64,000 bases of DNA from Amoebidium appalachense. Its lineage: Eukaryota; Ichthyosporea. The notes under the pieces are model-generated. The model was not told where the DNA came from. It did no database searches and worked only from the letters and a program-made list of their open reading frames with translations. Of the stretch, positions 11,660-25,628 are shown in pieces. The stretch lies in NCBI GenBank assembly GCA_963693365.1, contig CAVNZM010000003.1, positions 9,982,001 to 10,046,000 on the forward strand. Reading direction: 5' to 3'. Position 1 is the stretch's first letter, and each line of letters opens with the position of its first letter. Made by a program: the position numbers and the translations under genes.

Positions 11660-14600
11660 CTTCTGGAATGCTCGGACACTGGGCCCCCAAAAGGGCCTCC
11701 CCCCGGGACACTCGACGATAAAATCAGCTACATACAACAACAGACAAACAACCACACGTTTACAGTGATTTGCGAAACACAGTTTAAAAACCACCACAAA
11801 TTCAACTCTACATCATGATTGGTCGACACATCCACACACCCCGGTTACGCGAAAAACCGAGGCATTATTGTACTTGCCGCACCACACGTGAGAGTGAAGT
11901 GCAAACCGGTAGCAAAAACGGAATTCTCGGTTTCTATAGAGTTTCTTTCTAATGTTTTTACTTTTGTATATTACCCACCATCTATGTCGGTTGTCGAATT
12001 GACTCACGAGTTGTCACAGTTACCAATGTCCACTGTTATTTTAGGTGATTTTAACACGCGACTCCACCACACAGACACACTGCAAGTGAGTGTCGGGTAC
12101 CCATCTAAGCCCCCGGAGCGTGCTATCCCTTTAGCAAGGTATGTCCAAAGTCACACTTTGCGGTTCCCTCAAATATCCCATGCCCACAACACCGACTGGG
12201 GAGTGGCCTTTTGGCCATCAACCATGTCAAAACTCTCTCTCCCTCCTAACCTCTCTAGGTCATCTGACCACTCTCCTATCCTTTTCCTACCTAAGATCTC
12301 CCTTGATCTGCTCCCCCCTCCTCCTCCCACCTTTCGCCTCCGTCTATCCCAGCTTAAGTCACAGTGGGGTAGAGTCGATGTATGTGTATGCTATGCTACG
12401 AAACACCCTATATATATGCGCCTATTAGAATCTGCACAAGCCAGGCCAGATTCACATCTCGTACTAGATACATGCACTAACTTTATTGTTGATGATTTGA
12501 TAGATCTCGGTGATTATGCTGGCGGTGGTAGGAAGGAATATCCCGATGCTCTCTTGTTACCAAACACCACTCCCGCTAGACTAGGTGAACCCCTGTCTCA
12601 AAAGGAAAGCTTGCGCCGGCTTGCTAGTATGAATCGATTTGGCCCCCCTGCTCGTATTATTGGTGATACCACTGGAGACCCCCTCATAGACTCTGATAAG
12701 TATTTCTCGGAACTGTTTAAAGATAGGACCCCTGCTCAGAAACCTATTGTGTGGCCTGTAGACCCATCTATCCCCATAGAATCGATCCTCCCCTTTTTCA
12801 GTCCCGATGCCATATGGTCTGTGATATCTAGTTATAGCTCTAGTAAGTCTTGTGGACCTGATGGACTCCCTGCTGGGTTTCTTAAAATCCTTGTTCCCTC
12901 CTACCCACAAAAGGAAAGTGATCGTGCTATTAAACCTGATCTTACTATCATGTTAAGCTCTCTCTTTTCTTGGTGTGTTAAATGTGGACATGTCCCGTCA
13001 TCTTGGTTAGATACCTTAGTGATCCCCATAGTTAAGAAGGACTCTGAGGGCCCCATATCATCCTTTCGCCCCATTACACTAACCCAGGTTGTTCGTAGAT
13101 TCTTTGAAGCTTGCTTACTTAGGTTATTTGCACATCACCCTAGGTTTCAATCTATTCTTCACATACACCCATGCCAATCCGCTTTTCGTAAAAACAATTC
13201 ATGTTATGTTCAAATAATGGCACTGCACGATTCTATGCAAGTTGGTGCACAATATGTTGGCTTTATTGATTGGAAAACTGCTTACGATTCTGTCTCCCCT
13301 GGTCTCCTATGGGAAAAGCTTGCTGCACGGGGTGTACCACACTGCATTGGTGTTCTGTTAGAAGCACTCTTGTCTCAAACCTATGGTAGAGCTGTGGTTA
13401 ATGGGCATCTTTCATATGGTTTTGCTCGTACTAGAGGTCTCTTGCAGGGTTCATTGCTTAGCCCCTTTTTGTTTAACCTATTTATAGATGATTTGGCTGT
13501 CAAGATTTACGCCGAAAACGATGACCCTATTAATAACTTTCCGCCTGCACTTCTCTATGCTGATGATCTGTCCCTCCTTGCCCGTACCCCTAGACGCCTG
13601 CAAAGATTGTTCGATGTAGTGTCAGAGTGGTGCAAGGCAAACCTTATGATCCTTAACATAGACAAATGTGGTGTTCTTGTACCTGATATAGCTAACAATT
13701 TACACACATTTACATTATCATCTAAACCTGTACCTATAGTTCCAGAATACAAATATCTTGGTGTTCCGGTTGATTCTGTTGGTGTTATGTTTCCCCATAT
13801 GGTCGAAAAGAGGGTAGAGTTGGCTCGTAAGCGGTTAGCTTTCTTCTCGGCTAATATTTTTAAAGACACACCCCTCCATCCTTCTATTAGACTTACATTT
13901 ATTCGCACTTTTGTCTTCCCGGCATGTGAATATGGTTTACCCCTTCTCGCCGCTTGGATCAAGAAAGAGAGAACTAGAGCGCTTAAACCCCTGGCAAATT
14001 TCCTTGAAGCAGAAGTTGCCTCCTTTCTATCTAACAACTGTTGTAAACCTGGGCCTGTAACGCTCTCGATATATGGTCTGGTCCCAATAGCTGCTAGAGT
14101 ATCCTATCTCGCGCTGAAATTCAATAAGCACATAAGCCGCTTAAAGAAGTATTTGCCCTCCCACCCTCTCTTCTCTATCCGACCTGTCCCCTCCTCACCT
14201 CTCCCCTCTTTCCTCCCCTCAGTCTCTCCCCTTCTCCCCTGGGCACAAATACAAATAAACCCCGCAATAGTGTGTGTGTGACTTTGGACTGCCACTTACT
14301 TGTTAAACATGTACACAATCACAAGATAATCACGCAATATAACAAATGGAAAAAGATACCACACGACACTAGACCCGATGAAAGCATACACCTTGAAAAA
14401 CTAAGCCTTATGTCTCGTTTTATATATACTGACCGCCTCAACCATATTGCCAAATATGGCACTCGCAAGTGTATAACACCTAAATACATATTACCTTCCT
14501 GTAGAACTGGTCTTTCTCTAGCTGATGGTATTATTGATCAATTACCACGCTTTTACTGTACACGTGCTATACAGTGGAGATCTAATAAGTATAAGGTGGC

Positions 14601-14853
14601 ATCATTTGCATGCCCAAACAACACACACACACACCAGTTTAACCGGTCATGTATCGCCAAATGTAGTTTGATAGACCACATAATACCGCAACACACACAC
14701 GTCACATTCACAACAGACACCCAGAAAGATAGCCTACCTGTAAATTACAACATCCTTGATTTTATACTAAACACGCGTAACTACGACCTGTTTATTAGAT
14801 GTATTGCATCAGCAATCTTGCGCGAACATCCAAAACATATCAAACCCATCTAG
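11660..14853 (+). pseudogene. LINE ORF2: endonuclease and reverse transcriptase with lesions
   Basis: An apurinic-type endonuclease begins near 11664 (WNARTL). Its motifs ICETQF, VILGDFN and SDHSPILF mark the catalytic core. The WNARTL frame differs from the main frame, so a frameshift lies in the G/C/A runs at 11682-11700. A TGA at 11816-11818 interrupts the main frame, where Trp (TGG) would fit. RT follows, with FRPITLTQVVRRFFE, FIDWKTAYDSV, LLQGSLLSPFLFNLFIDDL and YADD at 13556-13567. The main frame ends at 14281 inside a GT tract; the C-terminal part continues in another frame to TAG 14851-14853. RT catalytic residues are intact, but the ORF as read here is broken. Confidence 0.85.
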
Positions 14854-16440
14854 GATATGCAACTGTATATTAATGGATACCTTTTGGATATACAAACGAT
14901 ATGTAGGATGGTTTCGGTCGAACATATCAATACCATCCACTGGATATATACAACATGTCTATTTCATCCTGACCTCCAACCGATGTCCAATATATATGTA
15001 GTTGCATGCTTAGATAGTGATCAAGATATTGCACCCCCATTAGATATCACATATGGATATCCATGCTGTACCTCCATTGAGCATGGTTGTGATATCACAT
15101 ATCTGGATATGCAATCAATGCTTATATGGATACATAATTGCACCTATAATGGCCATTAAATACACATTAGATGCATATGAATGCAGACATCAAACGCCAT
15201 CTGGTTGGTTCGGCATGTATTGGATATTAGACAGATGCCCACAATGGATATCGACGCTGGATATCCAATGATGGAATTTCAACTGCATTCCTCCGTTGGA
15301 TAGCTATATGGATATGTAACATTCTGGATATCCATTTGGATGCTTAGCTGTATATTAGACTGGATCAGTAACAACATATCCAATACATGACTGACATGGA
15401 TATCCGATCAATATCCCCATACAGATATCAAAATATCCCTGTAGCAAGACATGCAATACACCTAACAAGTATATCCAATGGCGGTCTATAGTGGATGTCC
15501 ATATTGGATATCCATTGATATATCCAGATGGATCGCTAATACATGTGCACTTGACCCCAACGCTAATGAACAATGCATGCCCGTATTGGATACGTTCACT
15601 GGATATCCATTCCGATATCCAGATACATACGCATTTGCTTGTCCACTAGACCCTCCTATAATAACCAAAGCATGACGATTCCACATATCCAATTAGATCA
15701 CCAAATATGGCTCTGACGGTTATCCATATACACCCGCACGCTGATGTCCAATAGACAATCATACTAAGACACAATGGATAGCTATACTGGTTATCTAGGC
15801 TCAACATCCATACAGATATCTTGATACACCTGCATTTGCCCATCCACTAGACCTTAATACTAATATCCAATGCATGACGAAAATACATATCACAATAGAC
15901 CCCCATACCGATCTCCAACGGCTATCCATATGCACCCCTGCTTACCCATCCAATATATGTCGATATTCATATACAATGCCTCACCATTCACAACATCTAA
16001 GCTTAATATCCAACATGATATGCGGATACATATACACCTACATATGCACTCGGCACCTATGTTGATAACTAATGCATGAAAAACAAACATATCAAAGTAG
16101 ATGCCCAACCTAATGCCTACCACTTAACAAACATACATGTTTTGGGATATCCATTTACACCCGTATCTAATACTCAAAATATCACTATAACAGCTATCTG
16201 GGTTGATACCCATACAGATAGCCAGATACATCTGTAGCTACATGGCTAGGGTATATCCACTGGATTAATTGCATAATTTTGGTACTGTATATCTGCAGCA
16301 TATCTATTAGGGTGTATTTGATATGTAATAAGGCATTTCCGGATAAACATTATACATCTTTACCGATCCATCGCATGACCATATGATGGCTAATGACCAC
16401 CATTGATAAATAAATTATGTCTGGTCTTATATCTATCACA
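14854..16440. repeat. AT-rich degenerate satellite built on GGATATCC motifs, block 1
   Basis: About 1.6 kb dense in GGATATCCA, ATGGATA and ATATCCA words on both strands (for example near 15055, 15245, 15330, 15500, 15600). No long ORF is present. The words recur at irregular spacing, so this looks like an old diverged satellite. Similar DNA is at 19590-19780 and 23760-24760. Confidence 0.7.
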
Positions 16441-16556
16441 TAAGTAATACTTATCCACGGCACAAAGTTACACAACCACGTTATACTCGGTTCCACAAAT
16501 CAAGGGGAAGAAATAGATAAAAAGAGGAAGAAAAAAAAAAGGAAAAATATAGTTTA

Positions 16557-17542
<986 letters not shown>

Positions 17543-17554
17543 GGGGGGGGGGGG

Positions 17555-17637
17555 ACCACAAAACCCCACCAACTTCCCCCCCACTTTCCCCACCCGCTGG
17601 GTGGGGAAAGTGGGGGGGCTTGGTGGGGTTTTGTGGT
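17555..17637. repeat. Long near-perfect palindrome
   Basis: Left arm 17555-17595 (starting ACCACAAAACCCC) pairs with right arm 17599-17637 (ending GGGGTTTTGTGGT) across a 3-nt loop, with one small mismatch region. It lies exactly at the left edge of the 383-391-bp tandem array, so the array starts with an inverted copy of its own boundary. Confidence 0.9.
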
Positions 17638-18784
17638 GCACGGCTAAAAATTGGTGCACACGTTCCTAGCACCCATATGCTACTTTGTACCAAGTGTCAA
17701 CTGCTACTTGCACATTGAACACGTGTTATTCATTATTTGGTGGTGCTTTGAGTAGTTGATGTTGCACATGTAGGAAAAATAACATTCGCGGGTGTAAACG
17801 TCGGGGGGGGGGGGGGGGGGGTTTGGTATTTTGGCTGCAGCCCTGTAACTTGGCCCACACCTCCCTAGTACCTATATGCTGCAATTCCCAAAAGATGGAT
17901 GCTTCCAGGCCATTGGTTCGTGGGTGGCAACAAAAGTGCACCTAGCCATATGAAGGCACATATAGGAAAAACGTACCCGCCGGGTGGGGAAAGTGGGGGG
18001 GCTTGATGGGGTTTTGTGGTGTACGGCTAAAACTCGGTGCACACGTTCCTAGCACCCATTTCCTAATTTGTACCAAGTGTCAACTGCTACTTGCACGTGG
18101 AACACGTGTTATTCATTATTTGGTGGTGCCCTGAGTAGTTGATGTTGCACATGTAGGAAAAATAACATTCGCGGGTGTAAACGTCGGGGGGGGGGGGGGG
18201 GGGGGTTTGGTATTTTGGCTGCAGCCCTGTAACTTGGCCCACACCTCCCTAGTACCTATATGCTGCAATTCCCAAAAGATGGATGCTCCCAGGCCATTGG
18301 TTCGTGGGTGGCAACAAAAGTGCACCTAGCCATATGAAGGCACTGGCACATAGTAGGAAAAACGTACCCGCCGGGTGGGGAAAGTGGGGGGGCTTGATGG
18401 GGGTTTGTGGTGTACGGCTAAAACTCGGTGCACACGTTCCTAGCACCCATTTCCTACTTTGTACCAAGTTGCAACTGCTACTTGCTCGTGGAACACGTTA
18501 TATTCATTATTTGGTGGTGCCCTGAGTAGTTGAAGTTGCACATGTGGAAAAAAAAACATTTACGGGTGTAAATGTAGGGATTTTTTTTTTGGTATTTCGG
18601 CTGCAGCCCTGTAACTTGGCCCACACCTCCCTAGTACCTATATGCTGCTATTCCCAAAAGAGGGATGCTCCCAGGCCATTGGTTCGTGGGTGGCAACAAA
18701 AATGCACCTAGCCACATGAGTGCATATATAATAAGGAAAAACGCACCCGCCGGGTGGAAATGCAGGGGGGCTTGATGGGGAAAT
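17599..18784. repeat. Tandem repeat, three copies of a 383-391-bp unit plus a partial fourth
   Basis: Units begin with CGGGTGGGG at 17599, 17982, 18373 and 18752 (periods 383, 391 and 379). Each holds a poly-G tract, reduced in the third copy where a T run takes its place. Within each unit two half-units resemble each other (around TTGGTGCACACGTTCCTAG and TTGGCCCACACCTCCCTAG), so the unit looks like a dimer of a diverged monomer of about 190 bp. Confidence 0.9.
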
Positions 18785-18895
18785 ACAAATCGTAACACAA
18801 GCACAACACTGTGACACCCACCTGACGTGTGTGACGACACACGGCCCACACCCACAGTCACACCCACACTAGCCCACCCACCCACCCACTCAAAC

Positions 18896-19540
<645 letters not shown>

Positions 19541-19589
19541 ACATTGCCAGCTGCAGGAACACAGAATCCAATGGACATAGATTCGATGA

Positions 19590-19780
19590 TGGCCAATGGT
19601 GATCACGTGTGATATCTATATAAATATCCTTACATGTCCAACGTACATACACTACATAACCAACAGGATATACAAAGGAGATCAATCATCCTAATGTACA
19701 ATTAGAGCTACAATGCATATGGTTTTGGGAACAATTGCCCGTATAGAGTATGCTCAAATGGATATCCAGTGCCACGGTTG
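19590..19780. repeat. GGATATCC-type satellite, short block 2
   Basis: AT-rich stretch with ATATCC, GGATAT and TGGATATCC words, like 14854-16440, directly following the CA array. Confidence 0.5.
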
Positions 19781-20035
19781 ACACCAACCCCTTACCCCCC
19801 CCCCCCCCCCCCCCCCCCCCCCCGCCCCCCGTGTGCACAGATATCATGATATATGTATTTAAATTATATGTATATTCATATATATAAGTATATATAAATA
19901 TACTATATATATATATTTATATATATTTATATATCTATATTCTATAATATAAATATATTACAACTTTGATGTATGTAAAACGCATGGAGGGATTATTGGC
20001 TTGACTCATCGGATTCGAACCACCATGCTTGTCCT
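19781..20035. other. C run and TA-rich tract
   Basis: A C run at about 19796-19823 is followed by a TATA/TATTTA-rich stretch at 19848-19955. A minus-strand GGTTCGAATCC at about 20007-20017 resembles a tRNA B box but has no partner. Confidence 0.6.
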
Positions 20036-20310
20036 GCTGTGTGATTGGTGTTTTGTAATCTGATTAATGATAATCAGATTGAACCGATTTTTGTTCGGCT
20101 GTGTGATTGGTATTCATTAGTCACATTATGGATAATCCGATTATGCTCCTGTTTCTTGATTGGTCTTCTCCAATCATTAATGATTGTCCGTTATGACTGT
20201 TTTTTTCCCACCCTTCGGAGGTCAGTTTTCACTTGCACTTCCGCTGTTCAAGAAGTCTGAGCTGTAACTCCATTCAGTTGCACCCGTGGCTTGTAAGCTT
20301 TTTTTGTAAC
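20036..20310 (+). promoter_or_regulatory. Promoter-like region with three diverged ATTGG repeats
   Basis: Three roughly 58-60-bp diverged repeats start near 20036, 20097 and 20153. Each contains GATTGGT (inverted CCAAT box), and TAATGAT/GATAATC words follow. They lie upstream of the spliced gene ending at 23368. ATTGG boxes also precede TATA boxes in the retrotransposon promoters here, which supports a promoter role. Confidence 0.45.
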
Positions 20311-20645
20311 TAGACGATGTTTTCAGAGCTACAGGCTGTGCAGGTTAGTACAGATGCTTATGCGACTGTTGCGTCTACCTGTTTGCTGAAGGACTGGGCT
20401 TCTGTGCAACTATTCTTGCTTTTCTTCCTTGCTGTAGCCCTCCTTTCTTCTTGGTCTTTCCTGCCGCAACTGGTGCATGCTGTCGCAGTTTTACTTTCTG
20501 TCACACTGCAGCTTTTTTGTGCCCTCTGTGCTCACATCTGCATAACAGGATGATACTTTCAAGAGTTATTTTCACCTTTGCTCCCCTCTTTCACTTGCAG
20601 GGCACCATCCTCTCTGACAGAGGCTAACGGCCGCTTGCTTTTAGA

Positions 20646-20675
20646 ATGACAGCTTCTAAACCGAGCAGCAAGGAG
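20646..20675 (+). CDS. Candidate first coding exon of the 20-23 kb gene
   Basis: After an acceptor-like CTTTTAG (20643-20644) an ATG opens MTASKPSSKE and ends at a good donor, AAGGAG/GTAGGT. An upstream acceptor (CACTTGCAG) near 20600 could make the exon longer. A possible next micro-exon lies at 21466-21485, between GTGCAG and GTGAGT. The link to the 22192 exon needs at least one more exon or another choice of sites, so this is tentative. Confidence 0.35.
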
Positions 20676-21499
20676 GTAGGTTTTTACTGCCTGGGTTATG
20701 CCCAGCTTGGGCTGGCACCTTTTGATGTTGGTACTTGGCACTGCCGCTTTTTGTTAAAACGTTCGTGCAATAAAGAGCCCTAAGGAACCTTGCACTGATC
20801 GTTTATGGTATAGTGGTTGAGCTCTTCTGTAGGTCAGCCTGTCAGCAGTTTTAGTTTTGTGCAGGTAAACACAGGGCAAAAAGCGCGCATTCTGCATCAT
20901 TGTGTGCCAAGCCATGTTTTCGGCAGTTTCTACATTTTGCTTCATCCGTCTGTAACTCCCTTAGAAGCTACATTGCTTCCTGACATGAAGTCTCTTAGTT
21001 CATAAGGGCTGGTGCATACAAAACTTCTCGGCAACCATTGTTGGAAGGTTGTGCCCTCCTTTGTTTCATTGTTTTAACAAATGTGTGCCGTCCTTATTGC
21101 CCAGCATGTGTAGTGGGGCACCCATCTATCATGACATGTGCACGTTTGACTTTTTACCTGTGTGATAAGGTCTGTTAGCGCCCACTCCTACACGTTGCAC
21201 GCAACGTACCCCACTGACACATACGAGGTTAGTCGGTAACCACTTGCTTGCATCGAAAGTTTAGAGTGCTGCTGTAGGTATGACAATGTAAGATTCTGTC
21301 CTTTTGATGTTTTCGTGTTAAACCTCATGGGCGTTTTGTCCCCCCCCCCCCCCCCGGCCAAAAAGAAACAACAAACTTTTCAGCTTTATTCCCCTTATTT
21401 CCTGTTTCAAACTGCCTCTCACTTTTCCTCCTTCTCACTGGTCACGCTTCACTTTCCCCGTGCAGGTGGGAGATGGTGCACTCGGGTGAGTCTTCTAGC

Positions 21500-21645
21500 A
21501 AGCAGCAGCAGCGCACATGGCTGACCGCAAGATTGTTCGGTGCTGGTACATGACTGCCAACCTCGACATTCCGACATAACCAATTCCACGACACTGGTAC
21601 CCCCCCCCCCCCCCCCCCCCCCCTCCAAAAAAAAAAAAAAAGAAA

Positions 21646-21684
<39 letters not shown>

Positions 21685-22075
21685 ACACAGCTTCCCAAAG
21701 GCTTGCCTTAAGTTCTATCATAAACTAATTTGCTGTTTGCTGATCTCTCTTCCCGCTCACTTGGTTACTTTGGTGAATCGTGTTCTGTGTGTGTGGGTGG
21801 TAGTGTGCATCAGTGTGTGTGTGTGTGTGTGCTATATATATGTATAAACATTGTGTATATATGTCGTTGATCAGTTCTGTGTACTGCTATTAGGCGACTT
21901 TTTTCCCCGCCTCTCTCTGTCTCCCCCCCTCTTGTCGCTGCCTTTGTCTCTCTCTTATCTGTCTATCTTTTTTTCATTTCCTCTTCCCTTCACTTGACCC
22001 CCCCCCCCCCCCCCCCCCCCTCTCTGTTCTTCCCGAGCACTTGCCTCATCATGAGACACTATTTGACACTAAATC

Positions 22076-22132
<57 letters not shown>

Positions 22133-22191
22133 ACACTGCCAACACACACAAACACACACCGGCACAAACGCTGCCATCACACACACAACAG
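21500..22191. other. Presumed intronic DNA with poly-C and CA tracts
   Basis: Contains C runs at 21600-21623, 21998-22020 and 22078-22118, an A run, short CA and GT arrays. An open stretch at 21520-21580 (MADRKIVRCWYMTANLD) could be a further exon, but no convincing donor was found. Confidence 0.4.
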
Positions 22192-22757
22192 GGCATCGCT
22201 GAGAAATACCCCAAGTTTTTTAGCATGGTCGTTTTCTGCCTGGAGTCGTTGCTGAAGGACCCCAACGCCCACAAGTGCCTGCCTACCCCCATCCAATGGG
22301 CCCACGTCAACTATGATGTCGGTGGTGACTACAACGGGGGCGCCAGGCTGTCCACCATCAAGCAGGTGTGTGTGCTGTGTAACCTTTTATTTTTATATTT
22401 GTGGAATGGCTAGTTGCACCCCCCCCCCCCCCCCCCCCCTAAATCGTCAACCCTATATCTATTGTTCAAGCTGTACACATGCAGTGTTAATCCTTTATTT
22501 TAGTGGTTGTTTTATGCTTTATTGGCACTTATCTTCTTGTAAACTTTTGAACAGTACTTGCCAAGTGGTATGGTTTACTTTTTGTGTCCTAGGTGTCTGC
22601 AAACAGTTTGTACCCAACATTTACTTTTTAGAATCCTGCTAAGACTTAGGGAACTGTCGCCTGCTTCACCCCGTATACACCTTGTTAGATGGGTGTTCAG
22701 TTGATCTTTCTTACATAGCTGTTGGACTTGAAACATATTGGGTACTAACATTTACCC

Positions 22758-22790
<33 letters not shown>

Positions 22791-23368
22791 ACCGCCCCCT
22801 CCTCCCTCCGCCCCATTTCTATAACCTTTTATCATTCATGCTTGCACATACCCCCCATATACAGTACATCAAGAACTGGGAGAAGGTCAAGGTCACGCTC
22901 AAGGCTGACCAGCAACAGGCCAAGAAGTTGGCCCAGAGGGCTGCAAGCGCCAAGGCCAAGGTGGCCTTAGAGGTGGGCAAGGGGGGCAACGCCAAAAAGG
23001 ATGACAGCCCAGGCGAGCAAGAACTGCAGCCCCCCGACTCCCCCTTGCAGCCGGGGCCTGACAAGGATGGCGGCCGTGATGAGGATGCGGTTGAGGCTGA
23101 CGGCAGCGGTGGCCAGGTCAGCGGAGATGGCAGCAACAGCGAGCCCGAGGATGAGACTAGCGAGCGTGAGCAAGTGAAGAACACGGCCGACGGCGGTGTG
23201 GGTGCTGATGTCATCGAGGAAGAGGGGGACAGGGACGGCGACGTCAGCGTGCGCGATGGGGCCGACGGCAGCGAGGCCGAGGGCAGCGAGGGTGAGGGCA
23301 GCAAGAAGAGGGTGCGCAATGAGGAGGAGGATGAGGAACGCGCCACCAAAAAAAGCAAGGAAGATTAA
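22192..23368 (+). CDS. Last two exons of a spliced host gene with an acidic C-terminus
   Basis: Exon 22192-22365 (58 codons) follows an acceptor ACAACAG and ends at CAG/GTGTGT. Exon 22865-23368 follows ATATACAG and ends at TAA. Both junctions are phase 0. The protein contains IAEKYPKFFSMVVFCLESLL, PIQWAHVNYDVGGDYNGG and, across the intron, IKQYIKNWEKVKVTL. An Ala/Lys-rich coil and a long acidic low-complexity tail follow, ending in a basic KKSKED cluster. Composition suggests a soluble, perhaps nuclear protein. The family is not recognised. The intron holds C runs at 22419-22439 and 22758-22792. No canonical AATAAA follows closely. Confidence 0.65.
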
Positions 23369-23759
23369 CCCCCCCCCCCCCCCCCCCAAAAAAAAAAAAA
23401 CAATTATCTTTGATTGTGCCCTTGTGTTTTTTTTTTTCTTTATTAATAAGTCTTATAGTAGTAACAAAAAAACATGTGTAGTTTGTAAGCAAGAGGGTCA
23501 CTGGACCATGTAATAGTTCATGATCAAAAGTAAGTGTTAAATTATAGTCTTTGTGTGTGTGTCATATGCTCCTGGGGAGCATGACTTAGATAAAACTGGT
23601 CATGCTCCTGTGGGGCATGACGTGTACATAAAGACTTGTGCTGCCGTCGTTGAGCAAGTGCCAGGATCCCAACAACAGGGTGGGGGGGGGGGGGGGGGGG
23701 GGAAGGGGGGGAAGGAGAAGGAGAAGGAAGTGGGGGGGGGGGGGGGGGGGGGGAAGGAG
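23369..23759. other. 3' flank with poly-C/poly-A, two small hairpins and poly-G
   Basis: A C run followed by an A run (23369-23400) abuts the stop codon. At 23566-23585 and 23604-23623 two copies of an ATGCTCCTG..GGCATGAC-type word form imperfect hairpins. Poly-G tracts occupy 23682-23753. No gene. Confidence 0.5.
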
Positions 23760-24760
23760 GATATTGCATATCCAAATGGGCATCATTTATATATTAGACT
23801 AGTCATCGAGATATATATTTAATGGACTGTTAAATTATATCATACTGGATATCTAGTGCATATCCAGATACGGAAGTGATATATCCGATTAGATATAACT
23901 CATATATTAGATTAGTCCTTAGGATATACATGCAACGGTTGAGTATTAGATATCAATGTGGATATAGAATACATATCTAGACACGGTGTTCGGATATTAG
24001 CCTATATGTCTATATATATATAATACATGCAAGGGCCGATATCTTTTGGTCGTCTATCACATCCATTTTCGTTGTTCAGTTACTGATCCAGTACATATAT
24101 ACTGAGATGCATGTTGGATATCTATGCTTAGGTCTACTTGGCAACTATTATGAGGTCTTTTGGTCACCTGACTGTATATAGTCAATATAGGTATTCTATG
24201 CCTATATACATAGCTATCCGAATATCTAATGAACCTCATTTCGGTAATAAATCTATACACAACCTATATCTATTGCATATCAAATGACATCTCTTTTGCA
24301 TCAATTACATATGATTAAGGGTACCCACAACATATCAATTGGATCTCGATTGTGCACATTTTAAGCATGTTACATATATATAGTGGATATCACATTGGAT
24401 ATAATATTGGGCAGGTTACCTGTCACTGGGTCCCTTCGTCACATATCCATTATATATGTTGTGCATGCGTATTTGCATATCTAGTGTTCGATATCCACTG
24501 GATATCACGTTTTTCGTGGATATCTAGTGGATCCCTAACAGTAGTTATCCAATGGATATCAGGAATTTAACAGATATCTATATACATATTAGGCGTAGAT
24601 ATCCAAGATTTATATCTATTTTATTTTAGATATCCTTTACATATGTTAAACCCATGAACTGGATGTAGGGTTATGTTCAGGATGGGTTCGAGTATATGGA
24701 TATCTTTAATATATCTTTTATGGGTTCCGGATGTTTCTGCAAGATTGCTGATGTGATTGG
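23760..24760. repeat. GGATATCC-type AT-rich satellite, block 3
   Basis: About 1 kb dense in GGATATC, ATATCCA and TATATA words on both strands with no ORF, the same style as 14854-16440. A (CA)n array follows at 24797-24861. Confidence 0.65.
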
Positions 24761-24796
24761 CTTGAGAAACACATCACTACAAAATTATAGCGCACG

Positions 24797-24810
24797 CGCA
24801 CACACACACA

Positions 24811-24863
<53 letters not shown>

Positions 24864-24895
24864 CCAGCTGATACCGAGTGTCCCGAGGGGAGCCC

Positions 24896-24946
<51 letters not shown>
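24797..24946. repeat. (CA)n and poly-A tracts
   Basis: CA array at 24797-24861, then a 45-nt A run at about 24901-24945. Confidence 0.95.
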
Positions 24947-25108
24947 GGGGAACCCCAACTAATTGATTTCTCCTTGTAGTCTTTATGGTGTCTCGTAGAG
25001 AAAGTAAACCCTGATATATAGTCACCACCCGACATCTATGTACGTGATCATGATATACCGCTGAGGGGATATTCCGAGCAAAACCCCCCCCCCATACCTG
25101 AGACTGGT

Positions 25109-25141
25109 TCTCTTTGCCTCGAGTAAACAGCGTAAACCCCC
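25109..25141. repeat. Fragment sharing the SINE tail word
   Basis: TCTCTTTGCCTCGAGTAAAC followed by AGCGTA and ACCCCC is shared with the region after the tRNA-like segment at 58844-58877. It ends exactly where the LTR fragment begins. Confidence 0.6.
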
Positions 25142-25308
25142 AAAGGGACCTCATCTTGAAATAAATCATAAGCAGTCGTATTCATTTCCTATGGTTCCAG
25201 AAATCGTTCCTCCTCTCCGGTTGTGTTTTTCCCGTGTGTCTCTGTGTTGTGTATATCATAACACCCATCTGTGCTCTCTGCTTCTCCGTTTACCCACACA
25301 AAACAACA
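25142..25308 (+). repeat. LTR fragment (R-U5) of the Copia-like family
   Basis: Identical over 167 bp to 8745-8911, starting inside the TATA box. No gag follows. Instead a minus-strand exon of an unrelated gene begins at once, so this is an LTR fragment left by rearrangement. Confidence 0.85.
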
Positions 25309-25551
25309 CAAACCTGTCCCTAGTTTATCCAGCAGTTCCTCCGTTTGGGCTGGTATGGTTACACCCAACTCAAAAATTGTTGGTGTGTATGATGTGGGGC
25401 GGAACAGGACCACCGTGTTGTGCAGCTCGATAGCTGCATCTTTCATCTGCAAGGAAATAGGATGTTAAATAAGTGTGAGTGCTTGATTTTGTGTGCCATG
25501 TGTGCGGGCAGCGGGATTCCTGCGCGCCTGTGCGCGGGCATGCGCGCGCAC

Positions 25552-25628
<77 letters not shown>

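Larger units (their letters stand above)
10463..14853 (+). mobile_element. Non-LTR retrotransposon (LINE) with ORF1 and damaged ORF2
   Basis: ORF1 (10463-11647) is followed by an endonuclease-RT ORF2 (about 11660-14853). ORF2 carries a frameshift near 11682-11700, a TGA at 11816-11818 and a frame change in a GT tract at 14271-14280. No poly-A tail is visible. The 3' end runs directly into a GGATATCC-rich satellite, which may be the insertion target. The C-terminal region resembles the truncated LINE at 37930-38939, so two related LINE families are present. Confidence 0.85.

Noticed and set aside
20007-20017. Minus-strand tRNA B box GGTTCGAATCC as a tRNA gene
   Set aside because: No A box at a suitable distance and no cloverleaf could be drawn.
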